The notes under the pieces were generated by a model. That model had not been told where the DNA came from. It saw only the letters and a list, made by a program, of their open reading frames with translations, and made no database searches. A program made the position numbers and the translations under genes. Below are positions 9,479 through 17,403 of a stretch of 61,877 bases of DNA, one piece after another (positions within the stretch are counted from its first letter, which is position 1; the number at the start of each line of letters is the position of its first letter). This DNA is from Streptomyces olivaceoviridis. GTDB taxonomy: Bacteria > Actinomycetota > Actinomycetes > Streptomycetales > Streptomycetaceae. Where the stretch lies: assembly GCF_014650115.1 (NCBI RefSeq), contig NZ_BMUI01000036.1, positions 1 to 61,877 of the forward strand, given 5' to 3'.

Positions 9479-9883
9479 CGGGTGTGGCATGCGATGTGGC
9501 TGGCACGCATCGACCGCAAGATCGCGCAGCTGGTGCAGCGGCAAGCCGAACAGGAACGCGGTCGGCGGGCGAAGCCGGCGCCGCCGGACTGGATCGTCGA
9601 ACTCGGTATCGGGGTCGGCCGGCCGCCCGTGCAGGTCCACCGGGGCACCTGCTACATGGCGGGCAAACGGCACCGGCCCATCAGCCCGGACGAGGCCCGC
9701 CGGCTGCTGGCCGACGGCACCAGCGCGTGCAGCCACTGCCGCCCCGACACCGCCCTCGGCATCGTCGGCTTAGCCGACCGCGGCCGCCAAGCAGGGGCGG
9801 CTCACTCCTGTGACGGCACACGAGCAGCGATCTCCTTGGCCCAGCGCCCGGCCTCCGGCGCGTGGCCTCGCACTCGGCGGTGA
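9479..9883 (+). pseudogene. 3' part of the split DUF6233 gene
   Basis: Reads RVWHAMWLARIDRKIAQL, continuing the family's N-terminal helix. The conserved DUF6233 core follows (WIVELGIGVGRPPVQVH, GTCYMAGKRHRPIS, CSHCRPDTALGI). Joined to the fragment at 5946-5990 it gives an uninterrupted DUF6233 N-terminal region. The present frame could restart at the ATG at 9476, but there is no ribosome site. The C-terminal extension after the CSHC motif is longer than usual. DUF6233 function is unknown. Confidence 0.75.
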
Positions 9884-10281
9884 CGAGTCGGAGCCAGTTC
9901 AGCAGGTCATGCGTCTCCTGAAGCGCACCTCGGCCCCGGGCAGGAAACAGCCCCGGTCGGCGTGGCCGCCGGCCGGGGCTGAACCCGTGATGCGTGTGGT
10001 CGTGAAAGGGTGGTCGCCTACGCGGCGAAAGGCTCTGCGGGGCTTCAGCCGAACGATCGTCCCCGCAGGCAATAGGTGAGGCCCGGGGACACTGTCCCCT
10101 TCACCACCACGCCGTCTACAACCACACCCGCCTGCAGGACATTCCCGAGCCGACCGGGACGGCCCACGGATCGCGCCGATGGGCGCACGGACGGATCGCG
10201 CCGTTGGGTGCACGGGGCTCTACCTCAGACTCAGTACCTGTTTCTGAACTTCGGCCGCTGAACGCGCTAGGTAGGTGGACG
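9884..10281. other. Gene-free interval with one arm of an inverted repeat
   Basis: About 400 bases with no convincing gene. The left arm of a 15-bp inverted repeat lies at 10235-10249. Remaining open frames have no ribosome sites. Confidence 0.4.
10235..10249. repeat. Left arm of 15-bp inverted repeat
   Basis: TACCTGTTTCTGAAC, perfectly inverted at 10716-10730. The pair brackets the small zinc-protein gene at 10282-10551. The right arm ends two bases before the ku stop codon. Confidence 0.8.
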
Positions 10282-10551
10282 ATGGGTGCCATGGCACGTA
10301 CGAAGATCCAGCCTCTTGGCCACTGCTCCCGCTGCACGCGAGCCTGCTGGAAGGATGGCGGCGACTTCCGGCGCTGGAACGGCACGATGAGCCGGGGCAT
10401 CCTGGTCGCCCTGATCTGCCCGGACTGCCAGACGCCAGAGGAGCACATCGAGGCGGAGGTGAAGGAGGCCACGCTCGACTACGCGGGCGCGGTGCCGGAC
10501 GCGGCGGGCCGCCCGGTCGTCGCCCCGCGCCTTGAGAACGATCAAGACTGA
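10282..10551 (+). CDS. Small cysteine-rich (zinc ribbon) protein
   Basis: An 89-residue protein with two Cys pairs (HCSRC near residue 14, CPDC near residue 51) spaced as in a zinc ribbon. A conserved basic/aromatic segment lies between them (CWKDGGDFRRWNG), and an acidic helix follows. The start could be the ATG at 10282 (AGGTGG upstream) or at 10291. The function is unknown. The gene and about 200 flanking bases lie within a 15-bp inverted repeat, so it may have arrived as a small cassette. Confidence 0.65.
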   Translation: MGAMARTKIQPLGHCSRCTRACWKDGGDFRRWNGTMSRGILVALICPDCQTPEEHIEAEVKEATLDYAGAVPDAAGRPVVAPRLENDQD

Positions 10552-10715
10552 ATCGGTCCGCTGACCGAGCTGCCACCCCCGGGGACCTGTTGTTCATGGA
10601 CAGCACCCCCACGAGCCCAGCAGTTCCGTTCGGCGAACGGTCACTGTGACCGCTCGCCGAACGCTTCCACAAACTTCGCGTTTCGAACATTAGTGGGTTG
10701 ACCTGCGCCCCCTGG

Positions 10716-10730
10716 GTTCAGAAACAGGTA
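10716..10730. repeat. Right arm of 15-bp inverted repeat
   Basis: GTTCAGAAACAGGTA, the complement of 10235-10249. It abuts the end of ku. Confidence 0.8.
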
Positions 10731-10731
10731 G

Positions 10732-11652
10732 TCAGGCGCTGCGGGGCCGGCGGCCGGCTGTCTTCTTCGTGGCCGTATTCTTCGCTGCGGTCTTCTTGGC
10801 GGGCTGTTTCTTCGCGGCGGTCTTCTTGGGGTGCGGCAACTCGTGCACCTCGGCCGGGCTGGTGGACTCGCCGCGGGAGGCCTTCGCCTTCGACACCGAT
10901 TCCTGTAGCGCGGCCATCAGGTCCAGCACGGCGGGCGACTCTTCCGGCTCCGGCGCCTCAGGGAGTGGCTTGTCCTCGCGTTTGGCCTCGATGAGCTGTG
11001 CGATGGCCTCGGTGTAGCGGTCCTGGAACGCGGGGCCCTCCAGCTCGTCCACCGTCATGGTGTCCATGAGAGCGAGCGCACTGTCGATCTCGGCCTCGGA
11101 CACGTCCGTGGGCGGTGGGAGCAGTTCGGTGGGGTCGCGGATCTCGTCGGGCCAGCGCATGGCGTGCAGGACCAGGACGTCGTCGCGCACCCGCAGCAGC
11201 CCGAGTCTTTCCCGGCCGGACCACGCGTACTTGGCGACGGCCACCTTCGACGACCGTGACAGGGCCTTGACCAGGAGCTTGTACGGCTTGGCCGCGACTT
11301 GGCCGGCGGGCTGGAGGTAGTAGCCGTCGGCGATGCGGATCGGGTCGACCGACTCCAGGGGGACGAACGCGTCGATCTCGATCGCCTTCGCGGTCGGCAG
11401 GGGCAGGTTGCTGAGGTCCTCGTCGGTGATCGGGATGACCTGCGTCGCGGTCAGCTCGTATCCCTTGCCGATCTCGTCCTGGGAGACCTCGCGGTCCTCC
11501 AGCTCGCACACCTTGCGGTAGCGGACCCGGCCCTGGTCGGGCAGGTGGTACTGGTGGAAGTGGATGCTGTGGTCCTCGGTGGCGCCGACCACATTGATCG
11601 GCACCGTGACCAGGCCGAAGGAGATCGCGCCGGACCAGATCGTTCGGGGCAT
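10732..11652 (-). CDS. ku: Ku protein (non-homologous end joining)
   Basis: A 306-residue bacterial Ku. The ATG at 11652 begins the invariant MPRTIWSGAISFGLV, with GAGAGGTGGG upstream. The Ku core runs to about residue 245 and includes the HQYHLPDQGRVRYRKVCE and IADGYYLQPA segments. A Lys/Ala-rich tail (KKTAAKKQPAKKTAAK) follows, typical of actinobacterial Ku and thought to bind DNA. Ku homodimers bind DNA ends and recruit LigD; no ligD is in the window. On linear replicons extra Ku copies are common, and a role in end maintenance is inference. Confidence 0.95.
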   Translation of the reverse strand: MPRTIWSGAISFGLVTVPINVVGATEDHSIHFHQYHLPDQGRVRYRKVCELEDREVSQDEIGKGYELTATQVIPITDEDLSNLPLPTAKAIEIDAFVPLESVDPIRIADGYYLQPAGQVAAKPYKLLVKALSRSSKVAVAKYAWSGRERLGLLRVRDDVLVLHAMRWPDEIRDPTELLPPPTDVSEAEIDSALALMDTMTVDELEGPAFQDRYTEAIAQLIEAKREDKPLPEAPEPEESPAVLDLMAALQESVSKAKASRGESTSPAEVHELPHPKKTAAKKQPAKKTAAKNTATKKTAGRRPRSA

Positions 11653-12159
11653 GACCCACCTCTCGTACTCACCCCGAGCTCCTCCAGCGTAGGAACGCCG
11701 CCGGCGGCCCGCATCCGTCCGCACCCCCGCACCCGGCCCGCGCGGCGGCACGCGGACAGCCCCGCGACCAGGCCACCCGTTCGGCTCCGTGTACGTGCGC
11801 CAGCGAGGGGCACCCCGCTGTGTGCGTTGTGAATGCCCTCCGGGCCGGGGGTGCCGCGGTAGGTCCCCGAATCCAGTCGCGACACCCACCGGGCACCGGC
11901 CCCGGAATGCCAGCGCGCCCCCGAGCGGGGTGGGACGGCTACTGCACCCGGGTGGCCCCGCCACGCCCGTGCGGAGGGTGGGCCGCCCCCCACACGAGGC
12001 GACCCACCATGACCACGCCCGGCTCATGGGCCGGCGTCGGGAGGCCGGCGGCAGGCGGAGACGGCGCCGTCGCGAGCCGACTAGCGCCAACTCGCTCATC
12101 TGAATGAACATCGGCGGGAGGCGGAATGGCGAACCGTTCCGCCAGGACAGGCCGATGCC
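11653..12159. other. Divergent intergenic region between ku and the I36-type gene
   Basis: About 500 bases holding presumed divergent promoters and the first copy of a 92-bp imperfect repeat (11946-12037). No additional gene is supported. Confidence 0.5.
11946..12037. repeat. 92-bp direct repeat, copy 1
   Basis: About 85% alike to 12964-13054 by eye. Each copy contains an inverted pair, GGTGGG ... CCCACC, around a GC-rich centre, so it can form a stem-loop. Copy 1 lies upstream of ku. Confidence 0.7.
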
Positions 12160-12606
12160 ATGAAACTTCTGCCTACCCGACGGCCCCGCACCGGCAGGAG
12201 GGCGCTGCTCGCCGCCGCCGTCCCGGCCGTCCTGGCCGCATCACTGACCGGCCTCGTACCCGCCCATGCCACCACCACTGCCAGCGTCCCCGCCGTGGCC
12301 CGGGACCAGATCGCGTGCCCGCGCGGGTTCGTCTGCATCTACCCCGACATCAACTTCAACGGCCAGCCCTACGTCAAACGCGCCGTCGACGGGTCGGTGC
12401 GGCACCTGCCCGACTACATCCGCGGCAAGGGCAGCTCCATCATCAACAACAGCAGCCGCACCGCACGCGTCTACCAGAAAGACAACTACTTCGGCCGGCA
12501 CGTCTGCGTCGGACGCGACGGCGGCACCATCAGCGACCTGCGCTCCTACCAGCTCAACGACACCACACACAGCCTCCGCAACAACGACACCCCCTGCGGC
12601 GCCTGA
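12160..12606 (+). CDS. Secreted peptidase inhibitor I36-type protein
   Basis: A 148-residue secreted protein. The signal peptide is twin-Arg-rich and hydrophobic (RRALLAAAVPAVLAASLTG), with cleavage after AHA. The mature part has the beta/gamma-crystallin-like pattern of family I36 (CPRGFVCIYPDINFNG, then VYQKDNYFGRHVCVG), with four cysteines. The best-known member, SMPI of Streptomyces, inhibits metalloproteases; the target here is not known. A stem-loop follows the gene. Confidence 0.8.
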   Translation: MKLLPTRRPRTGRRALLAAAVPAVLAASLTGLVPAHATTTASVPAVARDQIACPRGFVCIYPDINFNGQPYVKRAVDGSVRHLPDYIRGKGSSIINNSSRTARVYQKDNYFGRHVCVGRDGGTISDLRSYQLNDTTHSLRNNDTPCGA

Positions 12607-12630
12607 TAACCGCCCTGCACAGGTCCGGCC

Positions 12631-12655
12631 GCCTGCCGGCCGCCGGCCGGCAGGC
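12631..12655 (+). terminator. GC stem-loop
   Basis: Perfect 11-bp arms GCCTGCCGGCC / GGCCGGCAGGC with a 3-base loop, 25 bases after the I36-type gene. Confidence 0.65.
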
Positions 12656-12963
12656 CCTCGGGCTCGGCCCTCCCCCTGCATCGGTGCAACCGCCTGGTCC
12701 ACGGGCCGGCCGCATGGCACCGGCACAGGAGTCTTCCTCCGGGCTGACCCCGTAGACCGACCTGCCGGGCGCCGTGGCCCGGCAGCGGCGGTGGGAGGAG
12801 GCAGCAGCGGCCGATCCCGGCGGGACGGCAGGGCGCCGGACTGGGCCGAACGCCGCAGACCGGGCGGACCGGCATCCACGCCCCGGCCAGTCCGGCCGCA
12901 GCACCCCCGGGCGCCGCTGGCCCCAGAACGCGACGCGCGCAGGAACAGGGGGACGGCCACCAC

Positions 12964-13054
12964 ACCCGGCTGACCCCGCCACGAGCGTACGGAAGGTGGG
13001 CCGCCCCCGCACGAGGCGACCCACCCTGGACACGCCCGCCGTGCGGGCCGGCGT
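12964..13054. repeat. 92-bp direct repeat, copy 2
   Basis: Partner of 11946-12037, in the same orientation about 1 kb away. The two copies bracket the I36-type gene. Confidence 0.7.
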
Positions 13055-13073
13055 CATCTACCGCCGCGTGAGG

Positions 13074-13598
13074 TCAGTGACGGTGCCCCTCGCGGTGGTC
13101 GCCACCGCGGTGTCGGTCGTCGCCGCGGTGGTCGCGGTGGTGGCCCCAGGAGACCTCGTCGACGAACCGGTCGCGGTAGTTGAGCAGGGTCGCGGTGTCG
13201 GAGTGGTTGTCCCACACGTACGCCCGCCGGTCCTGGTACAGGTCCGTCCGGCTGTCGCGGCCGATGCCGGTGTGGACGCGGACGGTGGCGCGGCCGTTCA
13301 GCCGGTAGTGGTCGAAGGTGTAGGTGTGGCCGTCCTCGTCCGCGAGGGTCCAGCCGTCCAGGTTCACCGCCCGCCGCGAGTCGTTCGTGAGCTCCACCCA
13401 CTCGGCGTTCAGCGAGCGGTTGGAGTGGTCATCCCGGCCCGGGGAGTCGTACTGCACGTCGCTGATGTAGACCACCGGGCGGTAATGGTGGCCATGGTGG
13501 TGGTCGGCGGCCGAGGCTGGCAGCGCCACCACTCCCACGACCGCAGCGGCCACACCGGCAACGGCGGTCAGACGACGGACGGAAGAAGAAACGGACAC
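13074..13598 (-). CDS. Secreted lamin-tail domain protein
   Basis: A 174-residue exported protein. Signal peptide MSVSSSVRRLTAVAGVAAA, cleavage near ASA-AD. The mature protein begins with a His-rich run. The lamin-tail (LTD) beta-sandwich follows: VYISDVQYDSPG, NAEWVELTNDSRRAVNLDGW, TLADEDGHTYTF and the GRDSRTDLYQDRR loop. The C-terminus is again His/Asp/Arg-rich (HRDHRGDDRHRGGDHR) and could bind metal. Secreted LTD proteins are common in Streptomyces; their role is unclear. Confidence 0.85.
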   Translation of the reverse strand: MSVSSSVRRLTAVAGVAAAVVGVVALPASAADHHHGHHYRPVVYISDVQYDSPGRDDHSNRSLNAEWVELTNDSRRAVNLDGWTLADEDGHTYTFDHYRLNGRATVRVHTGIGRDSRTDLYQDRRAYVWDNHSDTATLLNYRDRFVDEVSWGHHRDHRGDDRHRGGDHREGHRH

Positions 13599-14134
13599 AG
13601 AGGTCCCCCTTCATGTACGCACACCCAACCGAACCCGCGACATCGAAGTCGCGGTTCAGCCCGGTGCGTTGTGCTGGTTGTGCAGCCGGTCGGCCGCACA
13701 ACCACACCCTGCAACCCGCACCCCACCCTGTGAGGGAAATGCGAAGGCCATTACCGTTTCCACAAAATTCTGTGACATTCGCCTGCAATAGCCATCAATC
13801 CCTCTGAAGCATCAAACTGACGATTCTCGGATGCCGCTCCCCTTGCGATTGCTGGCCTCGCGCAAACCGTCGCCGGGGTACGCCACCCCACCGCCGTGGA
13901 TCGGGTCACCCGAAAGTGAGTAACAGCCCCGGATGACACCACTCCGGGAGAGGCCGAGGACCTCACGGCGCGGGCCTCCGCAACTCGTGCGTGTTCGAAC
14001 CGCTACCGGTTGGCCTCGGGACACTGCTGCGTCGCGTCCTCTGGTCACGGACTTCCGGCACGCGCGCCGCACACAGGCGAGTCAGGACGGGGAGGGGTGT
14101 TTCACCCCGGCGAGATCGTGCTGGGCGCGGACAG
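13599..14134. other. Gene-free interval between LTD gene and module A
   Basis: About 535 bases. It holds the LTD promoter region, with a locally lower-GC stretch near 13740-13830, and a small hairpin downstream of the module A operon. No supported gene. Confidence 0.4.
14094..14108 (-). terminator. Small hairpin downstream of module A
   Basis: GGGGTG-TTT-CACCCC, a 6-bp stem about 27 bases past the last gene of the operon. It is short, so termination is only possible. Confidence 0.35.
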
Positions 14135-14932
14135 TCAGCGGCTCATACGGGCCAGAGTGGCCAGCAGGCGACGACAGTTGGCGATGGCGTTGTAGGTGCT
14201 GCCGAGGGGCTGGTAGCGGTATCCGTGGCGGTGCGCCGCCCATAGCCCTATCCAAGTGGCGTACGGGCGCATGGCGTCTTCCCAGGTGGCGCGGTCCAGC
14301 CATGCGGTGGCCTTCTCCGGGTCGCGGTAGTGCCGTTGGAGTTCGCGTCGCAGCACTCCCTGGTCGAAGGCTGCGTTGTACATAAGACATCGGCGGCCGT
14401 GCAGGACTCGGCCGAGGTCGGGGAGGAGGGCGCTGAAGGGCGGTGCGGTCGCGAGGGTGTCGGCAGTCATGCCGTGGAGCACTGATGCGGTGGGGTCGAT
14501 CTCGGCAAGAGGGTTGATGGTTTCATCGATCAGGGCGGTGCCGTGTCGATCGGTGAGGCCAATCTGGACCGCCCATGGGTCGGCCAGCCCGCTGGTCTGG
14601 AGGTCGAGGATCAGCAACTGCGGATCGCCGAGGGCGGACCGGGCCCATTGGCGCACCTGTTCGCGGTCGTCGCTCCAGGTGGGTGGGCGGCGCAGTGCGC
14701 GGACCGCGTCGTCGAGGCGCTCGTGCTGTTCTTGGGTGGCTTGGATGCACCAGGTGCCGTCAGTGTCGACTCGTGCATGAAGGGTGCCAAGGTAGTGAGC
14801 ATCTTCGTAGGCGACCCAGCTGGGGCGGTTTGTGTCACTTGGCCGCACGAAGTGGACGGGGGCGGCGTCGATGGTGGTGGTGAACAGGTCAGCGAATCGG
14901 TGGGGGTCAGGGTCATGCTGCGGCGTCGGCAT
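14135..14932 (-). CDS. DEDDh (DnaQ-like) exonuclease fold with substituted active site
   Basis: A 265-residue last gene of module A. The C-terminal ~150 residues follow the DEDDh exonuclease pattern: Exo I at LLILDLQTSGLADPW, Exo II at CLMYNAAFDQGVL, Exo III at STYNAIANCRRLL. Relative to active enzymes, the second acid of Exo I (D-x-E) is Gln, and the Exo III His and Asp positions are Tyr and Asn. Only two of the acidic ligands remain, so it is probably inactive as a nuclease and may bind DNA ends or nucleotides. Its start overlaps the preceding gene by 20 bases. Confidence 0.75.
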   Translation of the reverse strand: MPTPQHDPDPHRFADLFTTTIDAAPVHFVRPSDTNRPSWVAYEDAHYLGTLHARVDTDGTWCIQATQEQHERLDDAVRALRRPPTWSDDREQVRQWARSALGDPQLLILDLQTSGLADPWAVQIGLTDRHGTALIDETINPLAEIDPTASVLHGMTADTLATAPPFSALLPDLGRVLHGRRCLMYNAAFDQGVLRRELQRHYRDPEKATAWLDRATWEDAMRPYATWIGLWAAHRHGYRYQPLGSTYNAIANCRRLLATLARMSR

Positions 14933-15497
14933 CGTCGTCGGTTCTGGCGGGGTGGGCTGGGGGGATGTAGGGGGTGAGGGGGATGCCGTGGGCCATCCAG
15001 TTGTGGAAGGCCGTGGCGGTGTGCAGCAAGCCGCTGCCGAGGAGTTGGCCGCGGGCGGGGTAGCGCCGGTTGATCTTCAAAACGAGGTGCCGGGATTCGG
15101 CCTGGTCGGAGTCCCCGAGGTCGAGGTAGACGGGGCGGTGGCAGGCGTCGAGGGACCGCGGCGAGCACCACTTGAAGTTGATGTGGGGTTGGCCGGGCGT
15201 GGTAAAGCGGAACTGAAGACGGCCGCTTTTGTGGGCTTGACGAGCGTCAAAGAGCCAGACCATGTCGCCGTAGATGCGCTCACGCTGCTCGATGTGAACC
15301 TTCGCGAGGCTGCCGTACTGGAGTTCCACCACGATGCCGTCCGGTGTGACGACATCGGCCTCGAGTCCGCTGCGGGGGACCCACTGCTGAGTGTCGGTGA
15401 GGCCGGCGCGCCAGGAGCGGTTCCACGGCCCCTCTCCATGGACGCGGGAGGGGCCAAGGCGCGCCCCGCACTTGGGACAGGTGGACGGGGACATCAC
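14913..15497 (-). CDS. Module A CoiA-like nuclease
   Basis: A 194-residue protein. An N-terminal zinc ribbon half (CPKCGARLGP) is followed by a PD-(D/E)xK-like core as in the CoiA nuclease domain: LEADVVTPDGIVVELQYGS supplies the Asp and the Glu-x-Gln, then ERIYGDMVWLFDARQ. The C-terminal part has NFKWCSP, PVYLDLG and WMAHGIPLTPY. The protein at 59393-59938 shares the Asp, Glu-x-Gln, MVW/MWVF, NF-x-W, LDLG and WM-x2-G-x-PL-x-PY positions. The start is the GTG at 15497 or the ATG at 15494, overlapping the preceding stop. DNA cleavage is inferred from the fold. Confidence 0.7.
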   Translation of the reverse strand: MMSPSTCPKCGARLGPSRVHGEGPWNRSWRAGLTDTQQWVPRSGLEADVVTPDGIVVELQYGSLAKVHIEQRERIYGDMVWLFDARQAHKSGRLQFRFTTPGQPHINFKWCSPRSLDACHRPVYLDLGDSDQAESRHLVLKINRRYPARGQLLGSGLLHTATAFHNWMAHGIPLTPYIPPAHPARTDDDADAAA

Positions 15498-16348
15498 ATG
15501 GCCTTGAGTTCGCGGTCCAGCCAGCTGACAGCCTCGCCGGTCAAGCCCAGGGTTTCGGGTGTGCGACCTGCGGCCCGCAGTACCCCGGCGATGGTGGTCT
15601 CAGAGCGGTGCTTATTGACCAGGTCGTCGAGAGCGTCGGAGGCCTTTGCGACGAGGTCGAGCATCTTGACGTCGCCGTTGTTGGCGGCGATCTGCCGGTC
15701 GGTGGTCGTGCGGACTTCGACGAGGCGCTTGTGCTCTTCCATGACCTTCTGCTGGCGCGCGGGCACGCTGGCACGGAAGTGCGACCAGTGCACGATGAAG
15801 AGAGTGCCCTGGTGGCCGATGCCGGTGTTGTCCTTGGCACTGTCGGCGCCGCGGTTGCCACCGCAGCCCGCTCCAACGACTACCGTGGTCTCCCCCGATT
15901 GCGGAGCAGAGCCTGCGTCGGTCTTGCCGGTGCTGGCGGTGGCCTGCGCATCGTTTGTCCCCGCCTGGGTGTCCGCGGAGCCGGCCAAGTTATTCGTGGC
16001 GGCCACCCCCTGTCCCTCGGGCGTGGAGGGGCCGGCCTGGGAGGTACCGGCTTCGATCTCAGCGGAGCGGGCTCGGTCGAGCAGCTCGTATCGCTCCTCC
16101 AGATACTTGATGGAAGGGTTCGGCGGCGCGATCAGCTGGTCCAGGGCGCCGAGGGCTTCGGGGATGCCGTCTCGCAGGTTGATCCTGATCAGCTCGCAAA
16201 CGTTGCGACGCCACTCGAATGAACTGGCAGGTGCTTTGGCGCTCGCCTCATCGCAGATGCGGGCAAGCCACCGTGCGATGCGGGGCGGGTACCGGTCGAA
16301 GAAGTGGGCGGCGTTGTCCCCGGTGAGCTGGATGTTGTCGTCGGTCAT
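15494..16348 (-). CDS. Module A middle protein, charged/helical
   Basis: A 284-residue protein of unknown function. The N-terminal third is helical with Trp/Arg positions (PPRIARWLARICDEASAK). The middle is a low-complexity Gly/Ala/Thr linker (about residues 95-150). The C-terminal third is strongly charged and likely coiled coil (QQKVMEEHKRLVEVRTTTD), ending in a compact helical bundle. It starts four bases inside the upstream gene (ATGA) and ends overlapping the nuclease start. The equivalent gene in module B has the same position and a similar helical C-terminus. Confidence 0.65.
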   Translation of the reverse strand: MTDDNIQLTGDNAAHFFDRYPPRIARWLARICDEASAKAPASSFEWRRNVCELIRINLRDGIPEALGALDQLIAPPNPSIKYLEERYELLDRARSAEIEAGTSQAGPSTPEGQGVAATNNLAGSADTQAGTNDAQATASTGKTDAGSAPQSGETTVVVGAGCGGNRGADSAKDNTGIGHQGTLFIVHWSHFRASVPARQQKVMEEHKRLVEVRTTTDRQIAANNGDVKMLDLVAKASDALDDLVNKHRSETTIAGVLRAAGRTPETLGLTGEAVSWLDRELKAM

Positions 16349-17403
16349 GCGATCGTGCTTCCTACGAGGCGCAGGCCTGGCTTGCGCACTGTGGTGATGG
16401 TCTGGGCCCACTGGGTCACCTCGTGGGCGAGGTAGTCGACGAGCTTGATGAGGTCGTCGTCGGCCCTCGTGGCGACTGCGTCCGCGGGGTACCAGTCGGT
16501 GACGAAGGCGCTGAAGCGGTTGATGGCTTTGGCGAAGTCCTCGCGCCACTCGGCGAGCAGGAGGTCGTCGCTGGGTTTGGCTCCGCCGAGGACCTGAACG
16601 AGTTCCCGGAAGATGTGCTCGCCCGTCTCGCCGCCTGGGCTTGCGTCTGTCGGGTCTTGCGCGGCTGCTGCTTCGCTGGCTGCGGCCTGGATCAGGTCGG
16701 GGTCCTCGCGCAGTACTGCCCGGGCCAGTTTTGGACGGTGCAGCAGGTAGGCGGCGGCGACAGCGCGGGTGGCGTCTTCGTCAGCCTTGACCGCGTCAAG
16801 GACGGCGGATCGGACCTCGGGCCGACGTGCTTCGAACTGCTGGACCGTGGTCGTCAGGGCCTTGTGTGCCGTCGGCGGTACCAGGCGGCTTGGCTTGAGA
16901 GCCTTGCGGATCGCTCTGAGATAGGCGGTCTCGGTGACCTCCAGGACGCCGTTCTTCTCCGCTCCGGCCATGAGGTCGAGCAGGACCTCGACGCGCTCGT
17001 CGAAGCTCTCCTGGTCAAAGGTTCCGTGCTCGCTGCTTTGGGCGACCTGGTACAGGAGGCTGAAGGAGACATACACGGGGGAGTCGAAGACGGGTGGCCG
17101 CCGCTGAGGCTGCCACCGGTGGGCTACAAGCCGCCACCTGCGGAGCGTGTAGGGCGCCTTGTGCAGCCGGGCAGCCAGTGCGTCGAGCTGCGCATCGGAC
17201 TGGTAGCGGGAGTCGGCTTTCGCTGCCGAACCGTACTTCGCCAGAAGCCAGTCACCCACGGCGATGCGGGAGGCTCGCGATTCCCGGCCAGTGGTCGAGC
17301 TTCGGCTGACCATGTGCTCGATTTCCGCGAACTCTGCGGTGGTGCAGCCTGTTTCGTCTGTCGTATCGGGTTCAGTCCAGTACTGCCTGGGCGTCGTCGA
17401 CAT
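16345..17403 (-). CDS. Module A DUF6192-like HTH protein
   Basis: A 352-residue first gene of module A. The core has the arrangement seen in DUF6192: a helix with GDWLLAKYG, an HTH-like unit around YTLRRWRLVAHRW, and a following VSFSLLYQVA segment, then a long helical region. The same three elements occur in module B (60732-61715) and in the DUF6192 protein at 20194-21204. This suggests DNA binding, perhaps at operators or centromere-like sites. AGGAGG touches the ATG directly at 17403, which is odd spacing, so the true start may differ. Confidence 0.65.
   Translation of the reverse strand: MSTTPRQYWTEPDTTDETGCTTAEFAEIEHMVSRSSTTGRESRASRIAVGDWLLAKYGSAAKADSRYQSDAQLDALAARLHKAPYTLRRWRLVAHRWQPQRRPPVFDSPVYVSFSLLYQVAQSSEHGTFDQESFDERVEVLLDLMAGAEKNGVLEVTETAYLRAIRKALKPSRLVPPTAHKALTTTVQQFEARRPEVRSAVLDAVKADEDATRAVAAAYLLHRPKLARAVLREDPDLIQAAASEAAAAQDPTDASPGGETGEHIFRELVQVLGGAKPSDDLLLAEWREDFAKAINRFSAFVTDWYPADAVATRADDDLIKLVDYLAHEVTQWAQTITTVRKPGLRLVGSTIA

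Larger units (their letters stand above)
12607..13073. other. Convergent intergenic region
   Basis: Between the I36-type gene and the lamin-tail gene. It contains the stem-loop at 12631-12655 and the second copy of the 92-bp repeat. Open frames here are shadows. Confidence 0.5.
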
